Assembly: GCF_000730625.1 (NCBI RefSeq)
Contig: NZ_BBIT01000019.1
Coordinates: 62,001-126,000 of the forward strand
Direction: 5' to 3'
DNA from: Pseudomonas oryzihabitans NBRC 102199
Lineage (GTDB): Bacteria > Pseudomonadota > Gammaproteobacteria > Pseudomonadales > Pseudomonadaceae
Length of the DNA stretch: 64,000 nt
A program made the translations under genes and the position numbers. The notes beneath the pieces were generated by a model. That model was not told the origin of the DNA, did not search any database, and was given only the letters and a program-made list of their open reading frames with translations. Position 1 is the stretch's first letter; the number at the start of each line of letters is the position of its first letter. Of the stretch, positions 1 through 11,483 are shown one piece after another.

Positions 1-218
1 CCGGCCTGGGCCTCCACCCGGTGCCAGCGGACGCCATCGCGCACGGTGCGCAGGCCCTGGGCGGCCACCGCGCCATAGTCTTCCGCGGCCCAGCGGTCAT
101 GGCCGGTGCTGGCGAGCAGATCCAGGCGTCGGCCATCGGCGCGTCTGTGGCTGGAGCATTCGAAGCCGGCCATGAAGAAACTCTGGAAGGGCGAGCCTTC
201 GGCCATCACGTCTCTCAT
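1..218 (-). CDS. Glycosidase-like protein, N-terminal fragment (runs off window)
   Basis: The visible 72 codons begin with an ATG that overlaps the glf stop codon as ATGA, so the gene is translationally coupled to glf. The translation contains FFMAGFECSSHRR, DGRRLDLLASTGHD and then a Tyr/Arg/Trp-containing stretch ending GVRWHRVEA. This resembles the start of family-1-like glycosyl hydrolases that I recall lying next to UDP-galactopyranose mutase genes in proteobacteria. The rest, including catalytic residues, lies outside the window, so the function is an inference from the N-terminus and from context. A second in-frame ATG lies four codons in, but the ATGA overlap favours the first. Confidence 0.6.
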   Translation of the reverse strand, partial: MRDVMAEGSPFQSFFMAGFECSSHRRADGRRLDLLASTGHDRWAAEDYGAVAAQGLRTVRDGVRWHRVEAQA

Positions 219-1393
219 GGGGCCTGCCTTGCCAGGCTTTCGTGGTGTTCGGCGCTCTCCCCCGCCGCCGGCCCGAGCTCCGCCTCCTCGATGCGCTTGT
301 AGGCGGCCAGCGCCTGGCCCACCACCTGGTCCATGTTGTAGTAGCGATAGGTCCCCAGACGGCCGATGAAGATGACCTTGGGGGTCGCCTCGGCCAGGTG
401 CTGGTAGCGCCGGTACAGCTCGGCGTTTTCCGGGCGTGGAATCGGATAATAGGGCTCGCCGTCCGCGCTGGGATATTCGTAGGTCAGGCTGGTGCGCTCG
501 TGGGTCTGGCCGGTGAGGTGCTTGTACTCGGTGATGCGGGTGTAGGGCACCGCTTCGCTGGGATAGTTGACCACCGCCACCGGCTGGAAGCGCGGCGTAT
601 CGCGCGTCTCGTGCTTGAAGGTCAGGGAACGATACGGCAGGCGGCCGAAGCGATAGTCGAAGAATTCGTCGATGGGTCCGCTGTAGACCAGGTGCTCATG
701 GGGGATCAGTTCGCGGATCTCGCGGTAGTCGGTATTGACCATCACCTTGATGTTGGGGTGATCCAGCATCCGCTCGAACATCCGGCTGAAGCCATGCAGG
801 GGCATCTGCTGGAAGGTGTCGCCGAAGTAGCGGTCGTCGGTGGTGGTCCGGGTCGGCACCCGCGCCGTCACCGAGCGGTCCAGTTGCGACGGATCCAGTC
901 CCCACTGCTTGCGGGTATAGCCGCGAAAGAAGGTCTCGTAGAGTTCGCGCCCGACCTGGTTGATCACCACGTCCTCGGAGGTGCGGATGTCTTCGACCGG
1001 CTCGGCGCGGGCGGCGAGAAAGGCTTCGGCGCCCTGCTCGTCCAGCTCCAGGCCATAGAGGCGATTGAGGGTGGTCAGGTTGATCGGGATGGGCACCTGC
1101 TGACCCGCGACGTCGGCCAGGACCCGGTGCTCGTAGGGCCGCCACTCGGTGAAGCGCGAGAGGTAGTCGACGATGCGCTGGGAATTGGTGTGGAAGATGT
1201 GCGGACCATAGCGGTGCACCAGCACCCCGGCATCGTCATAGTGATCAAAGGCATTGCCGCCAATGTGCGGGCGCCGATCCACCACCAGCACGCGCTTGCC
1301 CAGCCCCGCGGCCAGCCGTTCCGCCAGCACGCTGCCGGCGAAACCGGCCCCCACGATCAGATAGTCGAAACGCTCAAGCGCCGTTACCGCCAT
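215..1393 (-). CDS. glf: UDP-galactopyranose mutase
   Basis: This 392-residue flavoprotein interconverts UDP-galactopyranose and UDP-galactofuranose in the cytoplasm, supplying galactofuranose for surface glycans. The N-terminus has the FAD-binding Rossmann motif (YLIVGAGFAGS, from about residue 11) followed by GGNAFDH. The C-terminal region has the family-typical FIGRLGTYRYYNMDQVVGQAL segment. The length matches bacterial Glf proteins (about 370-400 residues). The gene overlaps the end of the upstream glycosyltransferase by 10 bases and the downstream glycosidase-like gene by 4, so the three form one minus-strand operon. The divergent galE at 2922 could supply its UDP-galactose substrate. 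Confidence 0.95.
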   Translation of the reverse strand: MAVTALERFDYLIVGAGFAGSVLAERLAAGLGKRVLVVDRRPHIGGNAFDHYDDAGVLVHRYGPHIFHTNSQRIVDYLSRFTEWRPYEHRVLADVAGQQVPIPINLTTLNRLYGLELDEQGAEAFLAARAEPVEDIRTSEDVVINQVGRELYETFFRGYTRKQWGLDPSQLDRSVTARVPTRTTTDDRYFGDTFQQMPLHGFSRMFERMLDHPNIKVMVNTDYREIRELIPHEHLVYSGPIDEFFDYRFGRLPYRSLTFKHETRDTPRFQPVAVVNYPSEAVPYTRITEYKHLTGQTHERTSLTYEYPSADGEPYYPIPRPENAELYRRYQHLAEATPKVIFIGRLGTYRYYNMDQVVGQALAAYKRIEEAELGPAAGESAEHHESLARQAP

Positions 1394-2562
1394 TGGATCT
1401 TCTCCCGCATCAGGTCACAGGTGCTGTCCCAGGACATCCCGGTCAGCAGGGCATCGGCGCGCGCCAGAAAGGCTTCGCGCTGATCTTGACTGGCCAGGGC
1501 CGCCTCGCAGGCAGCGACAAAGGCCTCGGCGCCTTCGGCGATCCAGACCACGCCGCTGTCGCCGTAGGTGCGCACCACATCGGTGATGGGCGTCGACACC
1601 ACCGGACAGCCGCCGGCCAGGTATTCGGGCGTCTTGGTTGGGCTGATGAAACGCGTCGCCTCGTTGAGGGCAAAGGGCATCAGGGCCACGTCCCAGCCCG
1701 CCAGATAGGCCGGCAACTCGTCATAGGTCTTGCCGCCCAGGTAATGCAGATTGGGCAGCTGCGGCAGGCTGGCCGGATCGATCTTGACCACCGGGCCCAG
1801 GATCACCCACTGCCACTGGGGACGCAGCCGCGCCACCGCGGCCAGCAGGTCGAGATCCAGGCGCTCGTCGATCACGCCATAGAAGCCCAGCCGCGGCCGC
1901 GCCAGAGCGGCCTGGTCTGCAGGCTCCGGCAGGGCCGCGCGAGCCTGACCGAAGTGCGCCACGTCCACGCTGCTGGGAAAGGGAAAGACCCGCGGATGGC
2001 GGTCACGCTTGGCCTCGTAGAGGCTGTAGCCCCCGGTAAACACCAGGTCGGCGCGCTGCAGCAATTCCCGCTCCCGCTGCAGCAGGGCCGGGGGCGCGCC
2101 GCGAAAGGCCGAGAGTTCGTCCATGCAGTCGTAGACCAGGGTCTGCGCCGGGATCTCGCCGGCATAGTCCAGCGCCATGGGCGTGAAATACCAGGCCACC
2201 GCCACCGGTTGCCGCAACTCCTGCAGATAGGTCTGCAGCAGTTCCTGCTGGGCGCAGGCTCGGGCTTCCGCGGACAGGCAGCGAGGCAGATGAGGCACCA
2301 GTACCCGCACGCCGTTCTCTTCCACACGCACCTCGAGGTGCGACCGGCCATCCGTGGCATCCAGCGGCTCTTCGCAATAGAGCACGTTGTAGTGCTCGGC
2401 GAAGCGCACCATCTCGTGCTGCGGACGCTGGTAGACGAAGCTCCAGCGCAAATGGGCCAGGCATAGCAGCAGCGGCCTGGCGGGATCCAGGGGGCGCTCC
2501 GCAACGCGCGCGGGCTGTTTGGTCTTGCCGATCGTTTCGGTATGGGGGCCGGCCCAACTCAT
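1384..2562 (-). CDS. Glycosyltransferase, GT4/GT1 type
   Basis: This 392-residue protein looks like a GT-B fold glycosyltransferase. Near the N-terminus is LLCLAHLRWSFVYQRPQH, common in transferases paired with glf. The C-terminal half has RLGFYGVIDERLDLDLL and then a sugar-nucleotide segment, SPTKTPEYLAGGCPVVST, where conserved Glu and Gly/Pro residues of GT4 enzymes are expected. It may transfer galactofuranose or another hexose; the acceptor cannot be read from sequence. I chose the ATG at 2562 because AGGAG precedes it by 7 bases; an in-frame ATG 42 bases upstream has no comparable ribosome binding site. It is the first gene of the glf operon. Confidence 0.85.
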   Translation of the reverse strand: MSWAGPHTETIGKTKQPARVAERPLDPARPLLLCLAHLRWSFVYQRPQHEMVRFAEHYNVLYCEEPLDATDGRSHLEVRVEENGVRVLVPHLPRCLSAEARACAQQELLQTYLQELRQPVAVAWYFTPMALDYAGEIPAQTLVYDCMDELSAFRGAPPALLQRERELLQRADLVFTGGYSLYEAKRDRHPRVFPFPSSVDVAHFGQARAALPEPADQAALARPRLGFYGVIDERLDLDLLAAVARLRPQWQWVILGPVVKIDPASLPQLPNLHYLGGKTYDELPAYLAGWDVALMPFALNEATRFISPTKTPEYLAGGCPVVSTPITDVVRTYGDSGVVWIAEGAEAFVAACEAALASQDQREAFLARADALLTGMSWDSTCDLMREKIQWR

Positions 2563-2751
2563 GGTGTGCTCCTGTGAGATCGAACGCCTGGCCAAGGGCG
2601 GCAAAACAGCCGCGCCTCGGCCGGCGCCTTGGCAACTTGCAAAACGTCCAGAGACCGTCCCGAAGGTATCGGCAGTCTGACTGCGCGATATCGAGCAACG
2701 TTATCGACTTATCCAATTGGCAAGGGTTCATAACTTTATCGATGAACTTCC

Positions 2752-2767
2752 GCTTCGCTAGAACCAA
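2752..2767 (+). repeat. 16-base repeat, copy 1 (GCTTCGYTNNAACCAA)
   Basis: GCTTCGCTAGAACCAA. The same consensus recurs on the far side of galE at 4041-4056 and 4146-4161, with differences only at positions 7, 9 and 10. The copies occur only in the AT-rich sequence bordering galE. Confidence 0.65.
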
Positions 2768-2813
2768 TATCCTCATTCAACTTCAGAACAACGTCTGCTC
2801 GATGAATTGGCAC

Positions 2814-2856
2814 AACTAACGCTTCGCTCGAAAATAATTAAAGCGAAGCGTTAGTT
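2814..2856. repeat. Perfect 15-bp inverted repeat upstream of galE
   Basis: Arm 2814-2828 (AACTAACGCTTCGCT) is exactly complementary to 2842-2856, with a 13-base AT-rich loop. No T-run follows on either strand, and both flanking genes are transcribed away from it. It is therefore not an ordinary terminator, and an operator or mobile-sequence remnant is more likely. The GCTTCGCT core recurs on the other side of galE. Confidence 0.8.
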
Positions 2857-2921
2857 GCACTCGAGTCTGCACGAAACAGTTATTTCGAATTAATGGCTAC
2901 AGGCTTGGTGAGGACGGTTGC

Positions 2922-4010
2922 ATGTTGATGATCACGGGCGGCGCAGGCTACATAGGTTCCCATACGACGCTGGAGCTGCTCCGTGCGGGCCACGAAGTGG
3001 TGATACTGGACAACCTGGTCAACAGCCGGGTGGAGGCCGTGCAGCGCCTTACCACGCTCGCCGGGCGGGCGCCTGTCTTCGTGCGCGGGGACGTCCGGGA
3101 TCGCGCCCTCCTGGATCGGCTGTTTCTAGAGCTGCCGATCACCGGGGTCCTGCATTTCGCCGGACTCAAGGCGGTCGGCGAGAGCGTGCAGCACCCCCTG
3201 CGCTATTTCGACAACAACGTCGGCGGCACCCTGGTGCTCTGCCAGGCCATGGCCGCCGCCGGGGTGCACCAGCTGGTCTTCAGCTCTTCCGCCACCGTCT
3301 ACGGTCACTGCATTCCACCCATCAGCGAAAGCTGCCCGACTGCCGAGCCGACCAACCCCTATGGCCAGTCGAAACTCATGGCCGAGCAGGTGCTGCGCGG
3401 GCTGGCCGGGGCCGATCCGCGCTGGTCCATCGCCGTGCTGCGCTACTTCAATCCCATCGGCGCCCATCCCTCCGGACTGATCGGCGAAGACCCCCAGGGC
3501 ACGCCCAACAACCTGGTGCCCTATCTGCTGCAGGTGGCCAATGGTCGCCGGCCCTGGCTGGATGTCTACGGCGACAACTACCCGACGCCGGACGGCACCG
3601 GCGTGCGCGACTACATCCATGTCCAGGACCTGGCCCGCGGTCATCTGGCGGCGCTGAACGCCCTGGCCGAGCGCCCCGGGGTTTCGACTTGGAACCTGGG
3701 CACCGGACGCGGACATTCGGTCAAGGAGGTGGTGGCGACCCTGGAACAGCAACTGGGCCGCGACATCCCCTGTCACTTCGCCCCGCGACGCGCGGGCGAC
3801 GTGGCCCAGTGCTGGGCCGATCCGGAAAAGGCTTGGCAGGAACTGGGTTGGCGCGCCGAACGCAGCCTCGCCACCATGCTAGAAGATGCCTGGCGCTGGC
3901 AGTCGCTCAATCCCCATGGCTATCGCCAGACGGCCAAGGCGGCTATCGCCGTGGAAGAAGTTCTCGAAAAAGAACAACGTGCGAGCGAACCCGCCACGCG
4001 TTCCGCTTGA
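2922..4010 (+). CDS. galE: UDP-glucose 4-epimerase
   Basis: This 362-residue extended short-chain dehydrogenase interconverts UDP-glucose and UDP-galactose using bound NAD. The sequence shows the GGAGYIGS nucleotide motif at residues 6-13, SSSATVYG near 121-128 (catalytic Ser), and the YGQSK motif with Tyr147 and Lys151. The length is slightly above the usual 338. It stands alone on the plus strand, diverging from the glf operon, and is followed by a terminator hairpin at 4034-4070. Together with Glf it provides a route from UDP-glucose to UDP-galactofuranose. The AT-rich repeat-bearing flanks differ in composition from the rest of the window, which suggests this small island was acquired or rearranged. 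Confidence 0.95.
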   Translation: MLMITGGAGYIGSHTTLELLRAGHEVVILDNLVNSRVEAVQRLTTLAGRAPVFVRGDVRDRALLDRLFLELPITGVLHFAGLKAVGESVQHPLRYFDNNVGGTLVLCQAMAAAGVHQLVFSSSATVYGHCIPPISESCPTAEPTNPYGQSKLMAEQVLRGLAGADPRWSIAVLRYFNPIGAHPSGLIGEDPQGTPNNLVPYLLQVANGRRPWLDVYGDNYPTPDGTGVRDYIHVQDLARGHLAALNALAERPGVSTWNLGTGRGHSVKEVVATLEQQLGRDIPCHFAPRRAGDVAQCWADPEKAWQELGWRAERSLATMLEDAWRWQSLNPHGYRQTAKAAIAVEEVLEKEQRASEPATRSA

Positions 4011-4033
4011 ACCTGGAAATTATTATGGCCGAT

Positions 4034-4070
4034 AAATAAGGCTTCGCTTAAACCAAACGAAGCCTTATTT
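4034..4070 (+). terminator. Rho-independent terminator of galE
   Basis: A 13-base stem (4034-4046 with 4058-4070) starts 24 bases after the galE stop and runs directly into six T residues. The stem contains repeat copy 2 (GCTTCGCTTAAACCAA, 4041-4056). Confidence 0.85.
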
Positions 4071-4110
4071 TTTCAGTTATTGCCTTGGCACTGCCTTAAA
4101 GCAGTTTTTA

Positions 4111-4161
4111 AACGAAGCGACAACTATGGGTACGTCTTTATTACCGCTTCGTTATAACCAA
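4111..4161. repeat. Inverted repeat with 16-base repeat copy 3
   Basis: AACGAAGCG (4111-4119) pairs with CGCTTCGTT (4145-4153) across a 25-base loop. The right arm begins the third copy of the galE-flanking repeat (GCTTCGTTATAACCAA, 4146-4161). It lies between the galE terminator and the end of ligA, in a 214-base gap with no gene. Confidence 0.6.
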
Positions 4162-4224
4162 CAACGCCTGCAGTTATTGGCAGAACGAGTGAAGATCAGA
4201 CCCTTGCGGGCCTGATCCCTGGCG

Positions 4225-6618
<2,394 letters not shown>

Positions 6619-6686
6619 TCACTGTCGCCACCCCAGGGGGTGGCCCTGACGGCACCAGCGGCGCCGCGGCAAAACTTACAAACAAA

Positions 6687-6708
6687 AAGAGCAGCCGAGG
6701 CTGCTCTT
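6687..6708 (-). terminator. Rho-independent terminator of zipA
   Basis: AAGAGCAGCC (6687-6696) pairs perfectly with 6699-6708. Read on the minus strand, the stem is followed by TTTTTGTTTGT. It lies 18 bases past the zipA stop and ahead of ligA, leaving about 80 bases for a ligA promoter. Confidence 0.85.
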
Positions 6709-6725
6709 GGTTCGCTCCGGCGCGA

Positions 6726-7625
6726 TCAACGCTTGAGCATCAGGCTCTTGCGTTCGAAGTCGACGATGCGCTGGCGGTAGTGTTCGATGGTCTGGGCGGT
6801 CATCACGCTGCGCTGCTCGTCCTTCAGCTCGCCATTGAGCTCCGAGGACAGCTTGCGCGCCGCGGCGACCATGAGGTCGAAGGCCTGCTTGGGATGACGC
6901 GGACCGGGCAGACCCAGGAAGAAGCTCACCGCCGGGGTGTGGAAGTCGTCGATGGCATCCAGGTCGAAGGTGCCCGGACGCACGGCGTTGGCCATGGAGA
7001 ACAGCACCTCGCCATTGCCCGACATGCTCTCGTGGCGATGGAAGATGTCCATGTCGCCGAATCGCAGCCCGCTTTCGAGGATGTTCTGCAGCAGTGCCGG
7101 ACCGGAGAAGCCCTTTTCGTCGCGGGAGATGACATTGATCACCAGCACCTCGTCCACCGGCGCCATGGCAGCCTGACTGCTGCCGCTGCCGACGGGCTCG
7201 CTGACGGGCTCGCGCTCGGGCGCCTTGCTGCTCAGCGGCTTTTCCTTGCGCGGCTTGTCGCGACCCCGGGTCGCCACCTCGTCGGAATCGACGGCCAGGC
7301 CCGCCAGACCTTCATCGCCCGCGGACAGATCGAAGCTGTCGGCACTGGGTTCTTCACGCCGTTCTTCGCGACGCTTGCGCTGGGTGGAGCGTGGCGGTGT
7401 CGGCTCGCCCGGATCGTCCAGCGACGGCTCCTTGGGCTCTACCACCCGCGTCGGACCGACGATTTCCGGATCCTCGTCCTCGTGATCCGGATGATTGCTC
7501 AGCGACTGGTCAAGCTTGAACTTGAGCTTGCCCTTGCCGCTCATGCGACGCCAACCATCGAACAGAATACCGGCGATGACGATGACGCCGATGATGATCA
7601 GCCACTCGCGCAGACCCATATCCAT
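6726..7625 (-). CDS. zipA: Cell division protein ZipA
   Basis: This 299-residue protein tethers FtsZ to the inner membrane at the division site. The N-terminus ([25 protein letters not shown]) is a single membrane anchor. A long charged, Pro/Ser/Glu-rich linker follows, then the globular C-terminal FtsZ-binding domain (about 160-299, starting near [16 protein letters not shown]). This is the standard architecture. I keep the first ATG because MDMGLREW resembles other pseudomonad ZipA starts; an ATG two codons later is also possible. It lies 205 bases downstream of smc and ends in its own terminator. Confidence 0.95.
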   Translation of the reverse strand: MDMGLREWLIIIGVIVIAGILFDGWRRMSGKGKLKFKLDQSLSNHPDHEDEDPEIVGPTRVVEPKEPSLDDPGEPTPPRSTQRKRREERREEPSADSFDLSAGDEGLAGLAVDSDEVATRGRDKPRKEKPLSSKAPEREPVSEPVGSGSSQAAMAPVDEVLVINVISRDEKGFSGPALLQNILESGLRFGDMDIFHRHESMSGNGEVLFSMANAVRPGTFDLDAIDDFHTPAVSFFLGLPGPRHPKQAFDLMVAAARKLSSELNGELKDEQRSVMTAQTIEHYRQRIVDFERKSLMLKR

Positions 7626-7830
7626 GAAAAAGACATACCCCTGTGAAAATAATGGACCGACAGCCGTCGGGAAACTTTGGAAAGTCGACGCTTGCGAGGT
7701 CTTTCCAAAACCTCCGAAACCTACGCCAAGTCAGTGTTCTTCTTAGCTTTTTCCACTTACCGCTAGCGCGGCCATAAGCTAGCACGACTGCTGCCAACTT
7801 TACACCGCCAAGCCACGAGGCTGTGGGGTA

Positions 7831-10800
7831 CTAGGCATCGACCATGGCCACCGCCTCTTCCACATCCACCGCCACCAGCCGCGAACAGCCCGGTTCGTGC
7901 ATGGTCACACCCAGCAACTGATCGGCCATCTCCATGGCGATCTTGTTGTGCGTGATGTAAATGAATTGCACCTTCTCCGACATGCTCTTGACCAAGCGGG
8001 CATAACGGCCGACGTTGGCGTCATCGAGAGGAGCATCCACTTCATCGAGCATGCAGAACGGCGCCGGATTCAACTGGAAGATGGCAAATACCAGCGCCAG
8101 TGCCGTCAGGGCCTTTTCGCCGCCCGACAGCAAATGGATGGTGCTGTTCTTCTTGCCCGGCGGGCGCGCCATGATCGCAACCCCGGTATCGAGTAAATCT
8201 TCTCCAGTAAGTTCCAGGTAGGCGCTGCCGCCACCGAAAACTTTTGGGAACAGCGCCTGCAGGCCGTGATTGATCTGGTCGAAGGTGTCCTTGAAGCGAT
8301 TGCGGGTTTCCCGATCGATCTTGCGGATGACGCTTTCCAGCGTCTCCAGCGCCTCCACCAGATCGGCGTTCTGGGCATCCAGATAGGTCTTGCGCTCGGC
8401 CTGCTGCTGATATTCGTCGATGGCCGCCAGGTTGATCGGTCCGAGTCGCGCGATCCGCGCCGCGACCGCTTCCAGCTGCTCTTCCCAGGCGACTTCGCTG
8501 GCCTCGGCGGGCAGGGTCGCGATCACCGTCGGCAGGTCGTAGCCATCGGCCGCCAGCTGCTCGGCGAAGCCGCTGCGCCGCGTCGCCAGCCCCTGCCATT
8601 CCAGGCGATGCTGCTCCAGCTGACCGCGCAGCAGGGTCCCCTGCTGCTCCGCCTGCAGACGCCGCCGCTCGAAATCGCGCAATTCCCGATCGGCGTCTTC
8701 CAGGGCCAGGCGCGCCGTGCGCATCTCCTCGTCCACCTGCAGGCGCCGCTCCAGCAACTCCTCCAGACGCAGCCGCACCTCGTCGAGGGGCTCGCCGCCC
8801 TCTTCCAGGTTGAGCGAGAGCTGCTCGCAACGCTCGCCGAGGCGCGCGGTCTGCAATTCCAGTCGTTCCAGGGCCTGGAGGGTCGACTGGCGCTGGGCTC
8901 TCAGGGTGGTCAGCCGCACCGTCAGCTGATGGAGTTGTTCTTGGGCCTGGCGCTGACGCTGCCGCGCCGAATCCACCGCCTGGCGATGCCGGTCGCGCTG
9001 CTCCTGCAGCTGCGCGCGCTGCTCGGTATCCACCGCCATGGCATCGAGAGCGTCCTGCAGCCGCAACCGGCATTCGCCCAACTCTTCCTGCTCACGCGCC
9101 ACCTGTTGCTCGACATCCCTGAGCTCCGCCTCCAGCTGCCGGCGACGAATGCTCAACTGCTCGGCCCGCGCCTGCTGCGCGGACAGCTGGGCGCGGGATT
9201 CGGCCAGGCGCAGCTGCTCCTGCTGCTGGCGCCGCCGCGCCTCTTCGCGTTCGCTTTCCAACCGCTGCTGGGCAGCGCGACGGTCCTCCAGTCGCTCTTC
9301 CTGCATGGCGAGCGCCTCGCCGAGTTCCAGGCGGCGTGCCTGCAATTCCTCCAGTTCACGCCCACGCGCCAGCACACTGCCCTCGGCCGCCTGGGCGCGG
9401 CGCACGCGCAAGAAGTGCCGGGAGAGCCAGTAGCCTTCCGGGGTGATGAGACTCTGGCCCGGTGCGAGGGCCGCCCGGCGCGCCAGGGCCTCGTCGTAGC
9501 TGTGGGCGATCAGCACCTGACCCAGCCAGGGTGACAGGTCGCGCGGGGCCTGCACCTGCTCGAGCAGGCTGCCCGCGGCGACCGGCACCGCGCCGGGCAG
9601 TGCCAGATTCAGGGCGCCACTGGCGAAGCTGTCGAGACGCAGGGCCTCCAGATCATCCAGACAAACCGCCTGCAGGTCGCTGCCGAGGACGGTTTCCACC
9701 GCCAGCTCCCAGCCGGGAGTGACCTGGACCTCGTCCGCCAGCTGCGGCGCCGCGGCGAGCCCCTCGGCTTCGAGCCACTGAGCCGCGCCGGTATCGGGGG
9801 CCAGCGCCGCCTGCTGCAGGGCCTCCAGCGAGGCGATGCGGCCTTCCAGCCGCTGCAATTCGCCCTGACGCTGACTCTGCTCATTGGCCAGTCCCAGCAA
9901 TTCTTCCCGCAGTCGCTGCAAGCCCTCGGCGACCTGCAATTCCTGCTCGGCCAGGCCTTCCAGCAGCAATTCGTCTTCGGCGATCTGCTCTTCCAGCATG
10001 ACCAGCCGCTCGGAGGGACCATCCTCGCCCAGCAGGGTGCGCTCGTCGCGCAGCCGGCGCTGCCGCTCCATGCCCCGCTCCAGGCTCTGCTCTAGGGAGC
10101 GAATGCGCGCCTGCTGCACATCGGCCTCCCGTTGCGGCTCGACGCTGGCGGCGCTGAGCGTTTCCCAGCGTTGCTGCCAGTCCGCCAGCGCCAGCTCCGC
10201 CTCTTCCAGCGCGGCGCTGCCCTCCTCGCCCAGCTCCCGAGCCGCCTCTTCTTCCGGTTCGAGCATCGCCAGCTCTTCTTCGAAGGTGGCGAGCAGCACC
10301 CGGTCGTGCTCCAGGTGGGACTCGGCTTCGCTGAGGGCCTGTTCGGCTTCGCGCAGATCGTCCTGCAACTGGCGCTGACGCTGCTGACCATGCTGGATGG
10401 TCTGCTCCAGGCGGGCGATGTCACCCCCCAGGGAGTAGAAGCGCCCCTGCACCAGGTTGAAGGCTTCGCTCAGCTCATGATGACCGTCGCGCAGCCGCTC
10501 GATGCCGGCGTCCGCCTGGCGCTGCTCGGCGGTCAGGGCTTCGAGAGCGGTCTCCTGGTCGCGGATCACCTTTTCGCGCTGCTCGACACGGCCATCCAGC
10601 TCGCGCCAGCGCACCGCCTGCAATTGCGCCTTGAGCTGCCGCTCTTCCTGCTTGAACGCCTGGAAGCGTTCGGCCGATTGCGCCTGGCGGTGCAGCCGTT
10701 CCAACTGGCGCTCCAGCTCTTCGCGCAGGTCGGTCAGGCGGGCGAGATTCTCCTGGGTGCGGCGGATGCGATTCTCGGTCTCGCGCCGCCGCTCCTTGTA

Positions 10801-11316
10801 CTTGGAGATGCCGGCGGCTTCCTCGATGTAGTGCCGCAGGTCCTCGGGCCGCGCCTCGATCAGCTTGGAGATCATTCCCTGCTCGATGATCGAATAGCTG
10901 CGCGGCCCCAGGCCGGTGCCGAGGAAGATGTCGGTGATGTCGCGCCGGCGGCACTTGGTGCCGTTGAGGAAATAGGTGTTCTGACCTTCGCGGGTCACCC
11001 GCCGGCGGATGGAGATTTCCGCGTAGCTGGCGTATTCGCCCACCAGGGTGTGGTCGGAGTTGTCGAAGATCAGTTCGATGGAGGCCTGGGACACCGGCTT
11101 GCGGCTGTTGGAGCCGTTGAAGATGACGTCGGTCATCGACTCGCCGCGCAGATTCTTGGCCGAGCTCTCGCCCATCACCCAGCGCACGGCGTCGATGATG
11201 TTCGACTTGCCGCAACCGTTGGGGCCGACCACCGCTGCCATGTTGCTCGGGAAATTCACCGTCGTCGGATCGACGAAGGATTTGAATCCCGCCAGCTTGA
11301 TCGACCTCAACCGCAT
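7831..11316 (-). CDS. smc: Chromosome segregation ATPase SMC
   Basis: This 1161-residue SMC ATPase organises and condenses the chromosome with its ScpA/ScpB partners, which are not encoded here. The N-terminal head carries Walker A (GPNGCGKSN, residues 31-39). Two long coiled-coil arms rich in Gln, Glu, Arg and Leu flank a hinge near 490-640. The C-terminal head has the ABC signature LSGGEKALTALAL and Walker B FCMLDEVDAPLDDANV. The length is typical. It begins the smc-zipA-ligA minus-strand series conserved in Pseudomonas. The 205-base gap to zipA contains no gene. Confidence 0.98.
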   Translation of the reverse strand: MRLRSIKLAGFKSFVDPTTVNFPSNMAAVVGPNGCGKSNIIDAVRWVMGESSAKNLRGESMTDVIFNGSNSRKPVSQASIELIFDNSDHTLVGEYASYAEISIRRRVTREGQNTYFLNGTKCRRRDITDIFLGTGLGPRSYSIIEQGMISKLIEARPEDLRHYIEEAAGISKYKERRRETENRIRRTQENLARLTDLREELERQLERLHRQAQSAERFQAFKQEERQLKAQLQAVRWRELDGRVEQREKVIRDQETALEALTAEQRQADAGIERLRDGHHELSEAFNLVQGRFYSLGGDIARLEQTIQHGQQRQRQLQDDLREAEQALSEAESHLEHDRVLLATFEEELAMLEPEEEAARELGEEGSAALEEAELALADWQQRWETLSAASVEPQREADVQQARIRSLEQSLERGMERQRRLRDERTLLGEDGPSERLVMLEEQIAEDELLLEGLAEQELQVAEGLQRLREELLGLANEQSQRQGELQRLEGRIASLEALQQAALAPDTGAAQWLEAEGLAAAPQLADEVQVTPGWELAVETVLGSDLQAVCLDDLEALRLDSFASGALNLALPGAVPVAAGSLLEQVQAPRDLSPWLGQVLIAHSYDEALARRAALAPGQSLITPEGYWLSRHFLRVRRAQAAEGSVLARGRELEELQARRLELGEALAMQEERLEDRRAAQQRLESEREEARRRQQQEQLRLAESRAQLSAQQARAEQLSIRRRQLEAELRDVEQQVAREQEELGECRLRLQDALDAMAVDTEQRAQLQEQRDRHRQAVDSARQRQRQAQEQLHQLTVRLTTLRAQRQSTLQALERLELQTARLGERCEQLSLNLEEGGEPLDEVRLRLEELLERRLQVDEEMRTARLALEDADRELRDFERRRLQAEQQGTLLRGQLEQHRLEWQGLATRRSGFAEQLAADGYDLPTVIATLPAEASEVAWEEQLEAVAARIARLGPINLAAIDEYQQQAERKTYLDAQNADLVEALETLESVIRKIDRETRNRFKDTFDQINHGLQALFPKVFGGGSAYLELTGEDLLDTGVAIMARPPGKKNSTIHLLSGGEKALTALALVFAIFQLNPAPFCMLDEVDAPLDDANVGRYARLVKSMSEKVQFIYITHNKIAMEMADQLLGVTMHEPGCSRLVAVDVEEAVAMVDA

Positions 11317-11483
11317 ATCAGGAGCCCTTGTTCACCGCGCCGTGCCCAACCGCAGGCGAAAGGGCGAAAGTCTACCATTGGCGGCCCGCCTGCCGTTGCC
11401 GCGCATGAGCTTATTTCCAGGCGTTCTGCACGCCACCGGGGCGACAGGCTATAGTCCTGCACCCCCACTCGCAGGATGCCCCC

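Larger units (their letters stand above)
2563..2921. other. Divergent intergenic region, AT-rich
   Basis: This 359-base stretch separates the minus-strand glycosyltransferase operon from plus-strand galE and must hold both promoters. Its right half (about 2690-2910) is clearly AT-richer than the neighbouring genes. It contains a GTTCAT/ATGAAC inverted repeat (2727-2748), one copy of a 16-base repeat (2752-2767) and a perfect 15-base palindrome (2814-2856). I see no convincing reading frame in it and no clear sigma-70 pair. The galE ribosome binding site is probably the GAGG about 10 bases before 2922. Confidence 0.6.

Noticed and set aside
2814-2856. Possible integron attC site because of the paired AACTAAC/GTTAGTT ends
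   Set aside because: The GTTRRRY and RYYYAAC core patterns are not met, there is no imperfect L-arm with an extrahelical base, and no integrase or cassette array is visible.
2918-4039. Alternative plus-strand frame overlapping galE
   Set aside because: It is rich in Arg, Gly, Pro and Ala without motifs, whereas the galE frame shows the complete epimerase signature.
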